A stretch of DNA of 64,000 nucleotides from an uncultured Chloroflexus sp. (GTDB lineage: Bacteria > Chloroflexota > Chloroflexia > Chloroflexales > Chloroflexaceae), in assembly GCF_937129525.1 (NCBI RefSeq), contig NZ_CAKZNK010000020.1, forward strand, positions 1-64,000, written 5' to 3'. The notes below the pieces were generated by a model. It saw nothing but the letters and a program-made list of their open reading frames with translations, did no database searches and was not told the origin of the DNA. The stretch's first letter is position 1. The number at the start of each line of letters is the position of its first letter. The translations under genes and the position numbers were made by a program. Below, in pieces: positions 1 through 7,484 of the stretch.

Positions 1-121
1 GGCGCGGGAGCGGAGCGAAGGGCGAAACTGGCGCGAGGAGGGGAGCCGTCCGGCGCGGGAGCGGAGCGAAGGGCGAAGCTGGCGCGAGGAGGGGAGCCGT
101 CCGGCGCGGGAGCGGAGCGAG
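1..121. repeat. GC-rich 51-bp tandem repeat, about 2.4 copies
   Basis: A 51-bp unit starts at 1 and recurs at 52 with one substitution, then breaks off inside a third copy (103-121). The strand shown is strongly purine-rich, with repeated GGAGC and GCGAGGAGGGG blocks. The array begins at the window edge, so its real copy number is unknown. No reading frame or hairpin explains it. Confidence 0.9.
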
Positions 122-176
122 GGTCGGGTAGGACGTGGAGGGCGTGAGCGAACCTCACCAACGCCGAAACAGGGCG

Positions 177-293
177 TCAGTCAGCCGCGCGGCTCAGCTT
201 CACGTAGTTCGACGCGACCGGATCGAGCCACATCGTCGCCGCGAACAGAGCGACCGCGCCGTAATAAAGATCAGGAATAATTTCAATCAGATT
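177..293 (-). pseudogene. possible 3' remnant of a protein gene
   Basis: On the minus strand, about 38 codons ending at a TGA at 177-179 have the GC-rich third positions typical of neighbouring genes (GCG, GTC, CTG, GAT-CCG). They encode a plausible hydrophobic tail including YYGAVALFAATMWLDP. Upstream of about 293 the same frame becomes low-complexity and runs into the promoter region of the auracyanin gene, so no full gene exists. I read it tentatively as the eroded end of a lost gene and cannot name a family. The rest of 122-393 holds the auracyanin upstream region and nothing else I recognise. Confidence 0.25.
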
Positions 294-393
294 AAGGTCT
301 TCATCTGCCTTCCTGAGCTGCTTGACAAGATTTGTGATAGTGGTATAAATGTTGCGACACAATCTTGTGATAGATGCCACAAGGAAGGACAAA

Positions 394-888
394 ATGATGA
401 AGATTTGGTTTCGACTAATGGCTCTTGCAGTACTGGCTGCGCTGGCAATGGCGCTGACAGCATGCGGTGGCGGTTCGAGCAGTGGTGGTGGTAGTGCAGG
501 TGGTGGCGCAAGCAGCGGGCCGGTAACGCTGGAGATCGGCTCAAAGGGTGAAGAACTGGCTTTTGACAAGACTGAACTGACTGTTGCTGCCGGCCAGCAG
601 GTTACGTTGCGGTTTAAGAACAACTCGGCGGTGCAGCAGCACAACTGGATCCTGGTGCGCGGTGGCGATGCTGAGGCAGCCGCGATTGCCAATGCTGGCA
701 TGAGCGCCGGGCCTGCGGCTAACTACCTGCCGGCTGACAAGAGCAATATCATTGCCGAGTCACCGCTGGCTAACGGCAATGAGACGGTGGAGGTGACCTT
801 CACTGCGCCGGCTGCCGGCACGTACCTTTACATCTGCACCGTGCCGGGTCACTATCCGTTGATGCAGGGCAAGCTGATTGTTAATTAA
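394..888 (+). CDS. auracyanin A, lipoprotein blue-copper electron carrier
   Basis: This small type I copper protein of Chloroflexus carries electrons in the photosynthetic and respiratory chain, tethered outside the membrane. The 164-residue product opens with a lipoprotein signal ending in LTAC (Cys24). A Gly/Ser-rich linker to about residue 42 is followed by a cupredoxin domain. The four copper ligands are visible: His83 in QQHNW, Cys148 in YICTVPGH, His153, and Met157 in YPLMQG. The start at 394 is chosen because AAGGAAGG lies 5 nt upstream; a second ATG follows at 397. From memory it closely resembles auracyanin A of C. aurantiacus, especially from KGEELAFDKTELTV onward, but is not identical, which suggests a sister species. 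It appears monocistronic, with a hairpin about 90 bp downstream. Confidence 0.93.
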   Translation: MMKIWFRLMALAVLAALAMALTACGGGSSSGGGSAGGGASSGPVTLEIGSKGEELAFDKTELTVAAGQQVTLRFKNNSAVQQHNWILVRGGDAEAAAIANAGMSAGPAANYLPADKSNIIAESPLANGNETVEVTFTAPAAGTYLYICTVPGHYPLMQGKLIVN

Positions 889-979
889 ACGCGGAAAAGT
901 TGAGCTATGCCTGTATTCGGAGACACAGTTTGCTGCGCCTCTGATGTCGTTCAGGCATAGTCCAGCAGGTGAATGATCG

Positions 980-1003
980 AAGGGCGCGGGTTGTCGCGCC
1001 CTT
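980..1003. terminator. terminator hairpin between convergent genes
   Basis: Perfect 9-bp arms (980-988 and 995-1003, AAGGGCGCG and its complement) enclose a 6-nt loop. It sits between the convergent auracyanin gene and the gene ending at 1023, so it could stop transcription from both sides. There is no long T-tract. Confidence 0.6.
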
Positions 1004-1022
1004 TACCGTTTCGCTTCTGGGA

Positions 1023-1466
1023 TTAGACGGCAACAGTGCGCTGGTGCGACTCTGTCGAACGGTAGAGACGGATCATCAAGGAGAGAAGATGTTGCTCAAC
1101 CTCAGCAGCCACGGCGCGAGCAGCGGGTGAAAGCGGCAGCCGCCCAACTTCTTCGAAGTACCAGCGAATCATCGTGGTGGTATGTTCGTAAGATACACCC
1201 CAGCGGGGCAGCACGCCGCGCGCCCAGCGCAGTTCAGTTTCAGCAATCTCCAGCGCGTTGAACAAAAGCATTGCCCGAATCAGATCACTAAGCGGACGAA
1301 CCGATACCTCGGCCATCCGCTCAACCGGGCCGTACTGTTCTTCGAGGCGCAGAGTATGAGCCAGTTCGGGAAATGCGCGTAAAAGGCGACCGGCAACTCG
1401 TTCGGCAATGGTTTGTCGGTGTTGTTCGATCTGGCGCGCAAGTTCGGTAGCGGAAATCTCATCCAT
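1023..1466 (-). CDS. conserved hypothetical protein, all-helical
   Basis: I do not recognise this 147-residue protein. It looks soluble and mostly alpha-helical, with many Arg, Glu and Leu residues, no signal peptide, no membrane segment and no cysteine. Residues 8-30 and 108-140 look like long amphipathic helices, and the overall look recalls small helical sensor domains found N-terminal to regulators. That is only a resemblance. GGAAGGAAGG lies just upstream of the ATG and supports the start. Codon use matches neighbouring genes. It is transcribed away from the Nudix gene upstream across a 159-bp spacer and appears to stand alone. Confidence 0.75.
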   Translation of the reverse strand: MDEISATELARQIEQHRQTIAERVAGRLLRAFPELAHTLRLEEQYGPVERMAEVSVRPLSDLIRAMLLFNALEIAETELRWARGVLPRWGVSYEHTTTMIRWYFEEVGRLPLSPAARAVAAEVEQHLLSLMIRLYRSTESHQRTVAV

Positions 1467-1625
1467 AGCCCGCCTTCCTTCCCGTTAATACAAGGATATT
1501 ATAGCACGCCGTTTTGACATAAGTTCTGTGCATAAGACATGAATTGACCGGGCATCTTTCGTGCAGCAGTTGAGGCATCGAACTTTCATCAGGTATTCAA
1601 TGTGTTGCCGGGCCTGTTTTAATGC

Positions 1626-2045
1626 TTAGCCGCTAAACCAAGACTGCGCTGCGCGCACAATCGCCCGCAAACGTGGACGTTGGAGACGTTCAATCGCCTC
1701 AGCCAGGGGCACCCACTCGACGGCCACAATCTGTTCGCTGCCGCCAGTAGGTCGAGCGTGACCTTTTGTCGCTCGCAGCAGATAGTAATCGACCATCTTG
1801 CGATGCTTTCCACGTGGCCCATTTATCAAATAATCGACATTTCCGATAATATCAATCACTTCAGCAGTGACGCGGGTCTCTTCATAAACTTCGCGCACTA
1901 TTGTCGAGAGTGGCGACTCATCCGGTTTTAGCTTACCTTTGGGCAATGACCAAAAGCCCTTTCGTTTACGGATGAGCAGAATCTCGATGGTTTGATCGGG
2001 GCGAAGACGGAATACCACGGCGCCAACGCCACGGATAGCTTTCAT
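1626..2045 (-). CDS. Nudix hydrolase
   Basis: The 139-residue product is a single Nudix domain, which hydrolyses a nucleoside diphosphate linked to another group, with a divalent metal. The Nudix box is complete: G at the start of GKLKPDESPLSTIVREVYEE, followed by the REVYEET core and a hydrophobic position. The N-terminal strand (AIRGVGAVVFRL) and the RKRKGFWSLPKG segment recall the Ap4A or MutT-like small hydrolases of bacteria. The substrate cannot be assigned from the sequence. The ribosome site is weak (GCAGG). The gene is monocistronic by spacing. Confidence 0.9.
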   Translation of the reverse strand: MKAIRGVGAVVFRLRPDQTIEILLIRKRKGFWSLPKGKLKPDESPLSTIVREVYEETRVTAEVIDIIGNVDYLINGPRGKHRKMVDYYLLRATKGHARPTGGSEQIVAVEWVPLAEAIERLQRPRLRAIVRAAQSWFSG

Positions 2046-2177
2046 ATGCGCCTGCTTTCACTTCACAGGCTCAAGTTAGCCTTGTCATGAATTTTGCCCA
2101 GTATCATACAACATTTAAGCTGGCTACTGAAGTGATCATTACTATAACGTTCAGGTTGTGTGTGTTGGGAAAAGCAG

Positions 2178-2215
2178 AGCCGGTCTATCGCCCGGTACGG
2201 TACGATAGACCGGCT
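2178..2215 (-). terminator. Rho-independent terminator of the peroxidase gene
   Basis: A perfect 13-bp inverted repeat (2178-2190 and 2203-2215) with a 12-nt loop lies about 25 bp beyond the glutathione peroxidase stop codon. On the minus strand it is followed by CTGCTTTTCCC, a short T-run. Confidence 0.75.
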
Positions 2216-2240
2216 GCGCGCCTGTCAGCGAGGGGTGGAT

Positions 2241-2738
2241 CTAGCTGACAGTGGCAGGTTTCTGGCGAAGCAAAGCGACAATATCGTCTTCGATCAGCGA
2301 TGGCAGATCGGTCGGCGCGTAGCGTCGGCGCGGCTTTCCATTGCGGTCAACCAGAAACTTGGTGAAGTTCCATTTGATCGCTGTGCTGCCGAATAGACCC
2401 GGCTGCTGAGTTTTGAGATAGGTAAACAGCGGATGTTCGTTGGGACCGTTTACATCAACTTTAGCGAAAAGCGGAAACGTGACCTGATACGTCCGCTCGC
2501 AGAATTGGGCTATCGACTCATTGCTGCCGGGTTCTTGCAGGAATTGATTGCTCGGAAAACCAAGCACGGCGAAGCCTTGATCGCGGTAGCGACGGTAGAG
2601 TTGTTCTAGCCCGGCGTATTGCGGTGACAGACCACACATACTGGCCACATTGACTATAAGCAGCACCTGACCGCGATAGTCGGCCAGTGATTGGAGGGTA
2701 CCATCGATCCGCTCGGCGGAGAATTGATATACTGGCAT
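2241..2738 (-). CDS. glutathione peroxidase-family thiol peroxidase
   Basis: This reduces hydrogen peroxide or lipid peroxides, in bacteria usually with thioredoxin rather than glutathione. The 165-residue product has the family signature NVASMCGLSPQY with the peroxidatic residue as Cys35 (TGC, not selenocysteine). It also has FPSNQF with Gln65 and KWNFTKF with Trp123 and Asn124, completing the catalytic tetrad. I start at 2738 because AGGGAG lies 8 nt upstream; a longer frame reaching 2834 adds 32 residues unlike the family. There is no signal peptide, so it should be cytoplasmic. It is single, with its own terminator. Confidence 0.93.
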   Translation of the reverse strand: MPVYQFSAERIDGTLQSLADYRGQVLLIVNVASMCGLSPQYAGLEQLYRRYRDQGFAVLGFPSNQFLQEPGSNESIAQFCERTYQVTFPLFAKVDVNGPNEHPLFTYLKTQQPGLFGSTAIKWNFTKFLVDRNGKPRRRYAPTDLPSLIEDDIVALLRQKPATVS

Positions 2739-3022
2739 ACTGGCAGCTCCCTGACGTATGGAATGGTAAGTTTCACATGTATTATGACTGCAAAATCCAA
2801 ATTGAACAAGGACGCAATTGCGCGGTTTGCCCACATTTCAGCCGGTCATAATCCGGCAGAAATACAACGTGCCGATGGAAGACCGGCAAAAGCAGAACCT
2901 TAATGCCAGTAAAGATCTGCGCGCTTGCCGTGAAGCTTTTGATCTTCCTGACTCGATGAGATTGCCCGGTCGAGCTTCCGAGTTGGTTTATGCGCTGGAT
3001 GCGGTGTATCGCACGCTATTTA

Positions 3023-3031
3023 TGTTATACT
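3023..3031 (+). promoter_or_regulatory. possible extended -10 promoter
   Basis: TGTTATACT (TG-N-TATACT) lies 40 bp before the Nudix gene start at 3072, in the divergent 333-bp spacer after the peroxidase gene. No good -35 is present at the usual distance. I see nothing else in 2739-3022. Confidence 0.4.
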
Positions 3032-3071
3032 ACAATACTTGTTGGAACCGTTGCTCGTTGCCCGGGAAGTC

Positions 3072-3581
3072 ATGTATCGCCAACACTCGTTTTGCTCATT
3101 CTGCGGTCATCCCTTTGTCGAACATCAGTCGTGGCCGCGTATATGTACCCATTGCGGCAGTACCACGTATCGCAATCCCTTGCCGGTAGTCTTACTGTTA
3201 CAGCCGGTTGATGAAGGACTGTTGTTGATTCGGCGGGCTGCTTATCCTCGACGTGGACAGTTAGCGTTACCCGGTGGGTTCATCGAAATGGGAGAACGCT
3301 GGCAAGATGCTGCGGCTCGTGAGTTGTACGAAGAGGCTGGAGTCGAGGTTGATCCCGATTTGATCAGCGATTTTGCTGCTCGGAGCACGCCGGATGGCTA
3401 TCTGCTAGTGTTTGGGATAGGTCCACACCTGCGCAACGAGGATCTACCAGTCTTTCTTCCCAACAGTGAAGCCGCCGAGCGCGTGATTATCAATGCGCCG
3501 GTTGAGCTGGCCTTTCCCCTCCACACTGAAATGGTGCATCGTTTCTTTTCACAGCTTCGCCAGTGGCGTCCATTGACATAA
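3072..3581 (+). CDS. zinc-ribbon Nudix hydrolase (NADH pyrophosphatase-like)
   Basis: Residues 8-28 of this 169-residue protein form a zinc ribbon with two CxxC pairs (C8/C11 and C25/C28), as in NudC and related enzymes. A Nudix domain follows, with GGFIEMGERWQDAAARELYE, then EAG and a hydrophobic residue. By family it should cleave a nucleotide pyrophosphate such as NADH or ADP-ribose, but the NudC-specific downstream motif is not obvious, so the substrate stays open. The ATG at 3072 is preferred because it begins just before the zinc ribbon and has GGGAAG upstream; a longer frame starts at 3039. The gene converges with the cobalt transporter operon, with only 2 bp between stop codons and no terminator. 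Confidence 0.88.
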   Translation: MYRQHSFCSFCGHPFVEHQSWPRICTHCGSTTYRNPLPVVLLLQPVDEGLLLIRRAAYPRRGQLALPGGFIEMGERWQDAAARELYEEAGVEVDPDLISDFAARSTPDGYLLVFGIGPHLRNEDLPVFLPNSEAAERVIINAPVELAFPLHTEMVHRFFSQLRQWRPLT

Positions 3582-3583
3582 TT

Positions 3584-4282
3584 TTATGCCAGTCCGAAGC
3601 GGGTCAGTCGGTCATGATCGGCGAGCAGCGTTGCTGTTGCTTCGTCGGCCACGACCTGACCTTCGGCCAGCACCACTGCGCGGGGGAAGGTGGCCTGCGC
3701 AAACGTGAGATCATGCGTGGAAACCAGCATTGTTTGCGGCAATGCTTGAAGGAGTTCGCTCAATTCGCGCCGCCCTCGCGGATCGAGACCGGCTGATGGT
3801 TCATCAAGCGCAAGCAGTTTGGGTTGCATTGACAACACGGTCGCCAGCGCCACACGCTTGCGTTGCCCAAGACTGAGCCGATGGGGCGGACGCCGTTCGT
3901 AGCCTTTCATATCCACTGCCGCTAATGCCTTCCGGACGCGCTGCTCGACTTCGGTGAGGGCGAGGCCCAAATGCAGCGGCCCAAAGGCTACATCTTCAAA
4001 TACGGTTGGCGAAAAGAGCTGGTCATCGGGATCTTGAAAGACAACTCCCACCAGTGACCGAATCCTTGGCAAGTTTCGCGGGATGACCGGCAGACCATCA
4101 ACAACCACCGTGCCGTTGGTGGGGCGCAGCGTGCCATTGAGATGGTGCAGGAGTGTGCTCTTACCGGCGCCGTTAACGCCGAGCAGGGCAACCTTTTCCC
4201 CGGCGTTGATGGTGAGGTCGATGCCACGCAGTGCCGGAGTGCCATCGGGATAGTGGTAGATGAGTTTAGCGATGGTAAGCAT
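3584..4282 (-). CDS. cbiO: cobalt ECF-type transporter ATPase CbiO
   Basis: This is the ATP-hydrolysing subunit of an energy-coupling factor importer for cobalt (or nickel), acting on the cytoplasmic face. The 232-residue product has Walker A GVNGAGKST, a Q-loop (VFQDPDDQLF), the ABC signature LSLGQRKRVA, Walker B LLALDEPSAGLD and the switch His in STHDL. The QDPDDQ form of the Q-loop is typical of CbiO/EcfA ATPases. The start at 4282 (MLTIAKLIYHYPDG) fits the family; a frame reaching 4327 would add 15 unrelated residues and overlap cbiQ. It is the last gene of the cbiMN-cbiQ-cbiO operon. Confidence 0.93.
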   Translation of the reverse strand: MLTIAKLIYHYPDGTPALRGIDLTINAGEKVALLGVNGAGKSTLLHHLNGTLRPTNGTVVVDGLPVIPRNLPRIRSLVGVVFQDPDDQLFSPTVFEDVAFGPLHLGLALTEVEQRVRKALAAVDMKGYERRPPHRLSLGQRKRVALATVLSMQPKLLALDEPSAGLDPRGRRELSELLQALPQTMLVSTHDLTFAQATFPRAVVLAEGQVVADEATATLLADHDRLTRFGLA

Positions 4283-4313
4283 AACTGATTGGTGACACGT
4301 TGCGATGCGTGTT

Positions 4314-5105
4314 TCAAGTGGCGGCAATGATCAGCAGAATGACAAACCAGACCCCGCCGCCAATCAAAAGCAGGTAGTCAGCGCGCTGGAGCGGTGGTCG
4401 CGCGGCAAGTGTTGGGTGACCGTTGTAGCCACGGGCCAGCATTGCGGCATAGATCCGTTCACTTCGCTCGTAGGCGCGAAGGAAGAGTGTCGCCGCCATG
4501 CGTCCGGTGATCATCGCCCGCCAGGCGATGCTGCGTCCGGCGCGCCGATCCGGTAAGGCCGCGCGGCGATTGTCGCGCGCGCGTAGCATCCGGATCGCTT
4601 CGTCTTGCAACACGAAGAGGTATCGGTAAGCGACACCGAGGATCATAATCAGTACATTTGGCACGCGCAAGGCGGCCAGTCCCAGCAAGAGTTCGCTGAA
4701 GTGAGTGGTAGCGATCAGGGCAGCGATGGCCTGCACTGATAACCATGCTTTCCCCAGTACAGTCGCGGCGGCGACGACCCCGGCATCGGTGATCGCAATC
4801 TCCTGGCCGGCGATGGTGATCTGAGCCAGTGGCGTGCCGGGGCGGGCGATGGTCAGGGTGAGCGCGGCAAGCATAAAGGGGAATGCCACCAGTGATCGCC
4901 TCCAGATGGCAATCAATCCTGGCCCACCCCAGCTTATCGCCAGCCAGAGCGCCAGTGCAGCGCCGAGCAGCGCGTCCCAGGCTCCCGCCGGAATCCAGGC
5001 CAGGGTAAACACAAATCCCAGTGCCAGCCATGTTTTGACCCGGCCATCGCGGGCCGCAAAGCCGGTTACGCTTGCCGGTGGTTCGATGACGACTTCCTCA
5101 ACCAT
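4314..5105 (-). CDS. cbiQ: cobalt ECF transporter membrane subunit CbiQ
   Basis: This is the coupling transmembrane subunit (T-component) joining the ATPase to the metal-binding subunit. The 263-residue product has about five hydrophobic segments (roughly residues 25-65, 72-86, 108-135, 148-170 and 243-262). The cytoplasmic Ala-Arg-Gly signature of T-components is visible near the C-terminal third as MLARGYNG, with RAYERSERIYAA before it. Its first codons overlap the end of the cbiM gene by 8 bp, so the two are probably translationally coupled. Cobalt rather than nickel is inferred from the CbiM partner and the B12-linked biology of the window. Confidence 0.92.
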   Translation of the reverse strand: MVEEVVIEPPASVTGFAARDGRVKTWLALGFVFTLAWIPAGAWDALLGAALALWLAISWGGPGLIAIWRRSLVAFPFMLAALTLTIARPGTPLAQITIAGQEIAITDAGVVAAATVLGKAWLSVQAIAALIATTHFSELLLGLAALRVPNVLIMILGVAYRYLFVLQDEAIRMLRARDNRRAALPDRRAGRSIAWRAMITGRMAATLFLRAYERSERIYAAMLARGYNGHPTLAARPPLQRADYLLLIGGGVWFVILLIIAAT

Positions 5106-6084
5106 TCGAGCGTTGGGTTGATTGCATGCGCAGGATGATGGCCAGACCCCAGATCAGCCCGATCAGCGCCATCACCCCGATGAGACCGGCAATGATGGTC
5201 GAGAGCGACGTTTCGCCGAGCCACGGAATGGTGTAATCGGGCAATAGCTGATAGGGCGCATCCGTTGCGCGTTCGATAAATCCGGTATCCTCAGCAACCC
5301 GCTCTAAGCCATCGGGATCCGATGAGGCAAGCGGCGCGCACGTGGCGAGGATTGCGGCCAAGATCGTGCCGACAACGATCGTTCGCCTGCCGGTATCGGC
5401 GGTCGGTGTGCCGGCGGTGAGCAGATCGGGTCGAGCGCCGACCAAAACGAGCACTGCTGCCGCTGTGATCAATCCTTCACCGATCCCGATGATGGCATGC
5501 ACACTCATCATCGCTGGAAAGACGATAGTGGCAGGCAGGTCAGAGAGCGCGAGCTGCGCGGAGGTAAGGGCTGCCGCAACCATCACCGAAAGCCAGCCGG
5601 CAATGCCGGCGACCAATCCGATGCGCGCCCGGTTTGTCGTCCATTCCCCATTGCGGATGAGGAGTGGCCGCGCCAGCCATCCGCCAATCGCTGCCGTGGC
5701 AACTCCCATGTTAAAGATGTTTGCGCCCATTGCGACAATTCCGCCATCTTGAAAGAGGATCGCTTGCAAGGCAATCACACAGGTCATCACGACCATCCCG
5801 GCCCACGGCCCCAACACGATGGCCGCCAGCGCGCCACCGAGGAGGTGACCGGAGGTGCCGCCGGCAATGGGGAAGTTGAGCATCTGCGCGGCGAAGATGC
5901 ACGCCGCCATGACACCCATGAATGGTACCGTTCGCTCATCGAATGAACGCTGCACGATCCGGGTGGCAACCCCGATCGCGATCACCGTCGGTACCCACCA
6001 GAGCAATGCAATCGGTGCATGCAAAAAGCCATCGGGGATGTGCAACCCTAAGGAGAGATGTTCCGCCAACCAGTACCACCACAT
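5098..6084 (-). CDS. cbiM: cobalt ECF substrate-binding subunit, CbiM-CbiN fusion
   Basis: This membrane protein captures cobalt outside the cell for the CbiQO module. Residues 15-21 are HIPDGFL, the metal-site motif that normally starts CbiM directly after Met1. About seven membrane segments follow, with the conserved AGGTSGHLLGG near residue 75. The C-terminal part contains SSDPDGLERVAEDTGF, the PDGLE motif of CbiN, followed by a last membrane helix, so both small subunits are fused. The ATG at 6084 has GGAGAGG 7 nt upstream. That start leaves 14 residues ahead of the essential histidine, which is odd; the TTG codon at 6043-6045 lies exactly before it. No cobalamin riboswitch is visible upstream. 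Confidence 0.92.
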   Translation of the reverse strand: MWWYWLAEHLSLGLHIPDGFLHAPIALLWWVPTVIAIGVATRIVQRSFDERTVPFMGVMAACIFAAQMLNFPIAGGTSGHLLGGALAAIVLGPWAGMVVMTCVIALQAILFQDGGIVAMGANIFNMGVATAAIGGWLARPLLIRNGEWTTNRARIGLVAGIAGWLSVMVAAALTSAQLALSDLPATIVFPAMMSVHAIIGIGEGLITAAAVLVLVGARPDLLTAGTPTADTGRRTIVVGTILAAILATCAPLASSDPDGLERVAEDTGFIERATDAPYQLLPDYTIPWLGETSLSTIIAGLIGVMALIGLIWGLAIILRMQSTQRSNG

Positions 6085-6162
6085 AACAAAGCCTCTCCAT
6101 GGTTCAAATGATGATAATCAACTCTCTCTGATGGAGATCTCTTAACATTATACGTTACCTGC

Positions 6163-6192
6163 TTCACAGCAATTGTTGCCATACGATATAAT
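6163..6192 (+). promoter_or_regulatory. promoter of the small gene at 6202 (leaderless)
   Basis: A near-consensus -35 TTCACA (6163-6168) and a perfect -10 TATAAT (6187-6192) are 18 bp apart. The ATG lies only 9 bp beyond the -10, so transcription should begin about at the start codon. No Shine-Dalgarno sequence precedes the ATG. Confidence 0.75.
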
Positions 6193-6201
6193 GCGCTTGT
6201 T

Positions 6202-6543
6202 ATGAGCGGACACTACACCATTCCAACTCGTATTCGGCTGACCGAAGCGCAGCGCGAGCACCTTTACTGGTTGCTTCGCGAGCGTGGGATTGAGCTGGAT
6301 GACCTGCTCACCGAGCTGGTCACCGATTATTTGTCCGGTCAGCCGTTGCCGCCGGCGCCGCAACCGGTAGATCGAGTGGCGACGATTCGGGAACAGTTGC
6401 GGATCCGGCGGAGCCAGTTACGCGCGTTACGCTCACAATTGCACGATCCTCACAATCCTCCACCCGAATGGTTGCAGGCAATGGTCGCCGAACTGGAAGA
6501 AGAGATTACCCGTCTCGAAGTTGAACTGCGGCGAGAAGCGTAG
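6202..6543 (+). CDS. small coiled-coil protein, function unknown
   Basis: I do not recognise this 113-residue protein. Residues 9-43 ([19 protein letters not shown] and on) could form a ribbon-helix-helix-like or short helical N-terminal domain. A Pro-rich hinge lies at about 48-55, and residues 60-113 form heptad-like helices rich in Arg, Glu and Leu ([15 protein letters not shown] and [20 protein letters not shown]), so it probably dimerises through a coiled coil. It is directly followed by tlyA with one base between stop and start, so the two are co-transcribed. The promoter geometry predicts a leaderless mRNA. Confidence 0.8.
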   Translation: MSGHYTIPTRIRLTEAQREHLYWLLRERGIELDDLLTELVTDYLSGQPLPPAPQPVDRVATIREQLRIRRSQLRALRSQLHDPHNPPPEWLQAMVAELEEEITRLEVELRREA

Positions 6544-6544
6544 T

Positions 6545-7324
6545 ATGGCCCGGCAACGGCTTGATACCTTACTGGTAGAACGTGGCCTGGCCGAAACGCG
6601 AGCGCGAGCGCAAGCGTTGATTATGGCCGGGCAGGTACTGGTCAACGGTCATGTGCAGACCAAAGCCGGCACGATGGTCGATATTGGCGTTCAGATTGAG
6701 CTACGGAGTGGATTGCCCTACGTCAGTCGCGGCGGGTTCAAACTGGCCCATGCCCTTGATCAGTTTGCGCTTGATCCTGCCGGTCTGACGGCGTTAGATG
6801 CAGGCGCTTCGACTGGCGGTTTTACCGATGTGCTGTTGCAACGTGGCGCGACGCGCGTCTTTGCGGTTGATGTGGGGTACGGCATTCTCGATCAGCGGCT
6901 GCGGAACGATCCGCGCGTGATTGCGCTTGAGCGCACCAATATTCGCCATCTCACGGCGTTACCCGGCGGAGTGCTGGCCGATTGCGCCGTGATCGATGTG
7001 AGTTTCATCTCACTGCGGCTGGTCTTGCCGGCAGTGCAACGCCTGATTACGCCAACAGCATGGATTGTTGCGCTGATCAAGCCTCAGTTTGAAGCCGGCC
7101 CACAGCATGTAGGCAAAGGTGGCGTGGTGCGCGATCCGGCCATTCACGAGCAGGTCATCCGCGACATTCTCACATTTGCCGCAACTCTCCAGCTCAATCC
7201 AGCCGGTCTGACCCGCTCGCCGATTACTGGCCCGGCAGGAAATGTTGAATTTCTCGCCCTCTTTCACCCTGATCGTCCGCCACTCGATATGGCGCGCGCC
7301 ATTGCCGGTTGTGTTGCCCGGTGA
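6545..7324 (+). CDS. tlyA: TlyA-family rRNA 2'-O-methyltransferase
   Basis: TlyA proteins methylate the ribose of cytidines in 16S and/or 23S rRNA using S-adenosylmethionine. The 259-residue product begins with an S4 RNA-binding domain (residues 1-60, [20 protein letters not shown]). An FtsJ-type methyltransferase domain follows, with the SAM loop [18 protein letters not shown] and the catalytic-type segments around DVSFISL and LIKPQFEAG. Length matches the family. The start at 6545 is one base after the stop of the upstream coiled-coil gene. A leader of GCGAGAAG provides a modest ribosome site. Whether it has the dual 16S/23S or only 23S specificity cannot be told. Confidence 0.9.
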   Translation: MARQRLDTLLVERGLAETRARAQALIMAGQVLVNGHVQTKAGTMVDIGVQIELRSGLPYVSRGGFKLAHALDQFALDPAGLTALDAGASTGGFTDVLLQRGATRVFAVDVGYGILDQRLRNDPRVIALERTNIRHLTALPGGVLADCAVIDVSFISLRLVLPAVQRLITPTAWIVALIKPQFEAGPQHVGKGGVVRDPAIHEQVIRDILTFAATLQLNPAGLTRSPITGPAGNVEFLALFHPDRPPLDMARAIAGCVAR

Positions 7325-7484
7325 GTGGACGCATTCACCACCACCGCGCCCCAGGTTAATGACCGATCCACATTCCTTACCAAACCCTTACAAAACCCTC
7401 GTATGACCCTAACGTTTGTCAGGTATGCTACAGGTGAGCCAAAAAAGTGTAGTGGTTCACAAAAAACGAAAGGGTTTACGAGCA

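Noticed and set aside
1-121. Possible CRISPR or coding repeat
   Set aside because: The 51-bp units are directly adjacent without spacers, and no frame stays open with a known repeat protein.
2241-2738. Selenocysteine in the glutathione peroxidase
   Set aside because: The active codon is TGC (Cys) and no in-frame TGA is present.
6085-6201. Cobalamin riboswitch before cbiM
   Set aside because: The gap is only about 117 bp and shows no B12-box-like sequence; a TGATGATAATCA stretch is too weak to call an operator.
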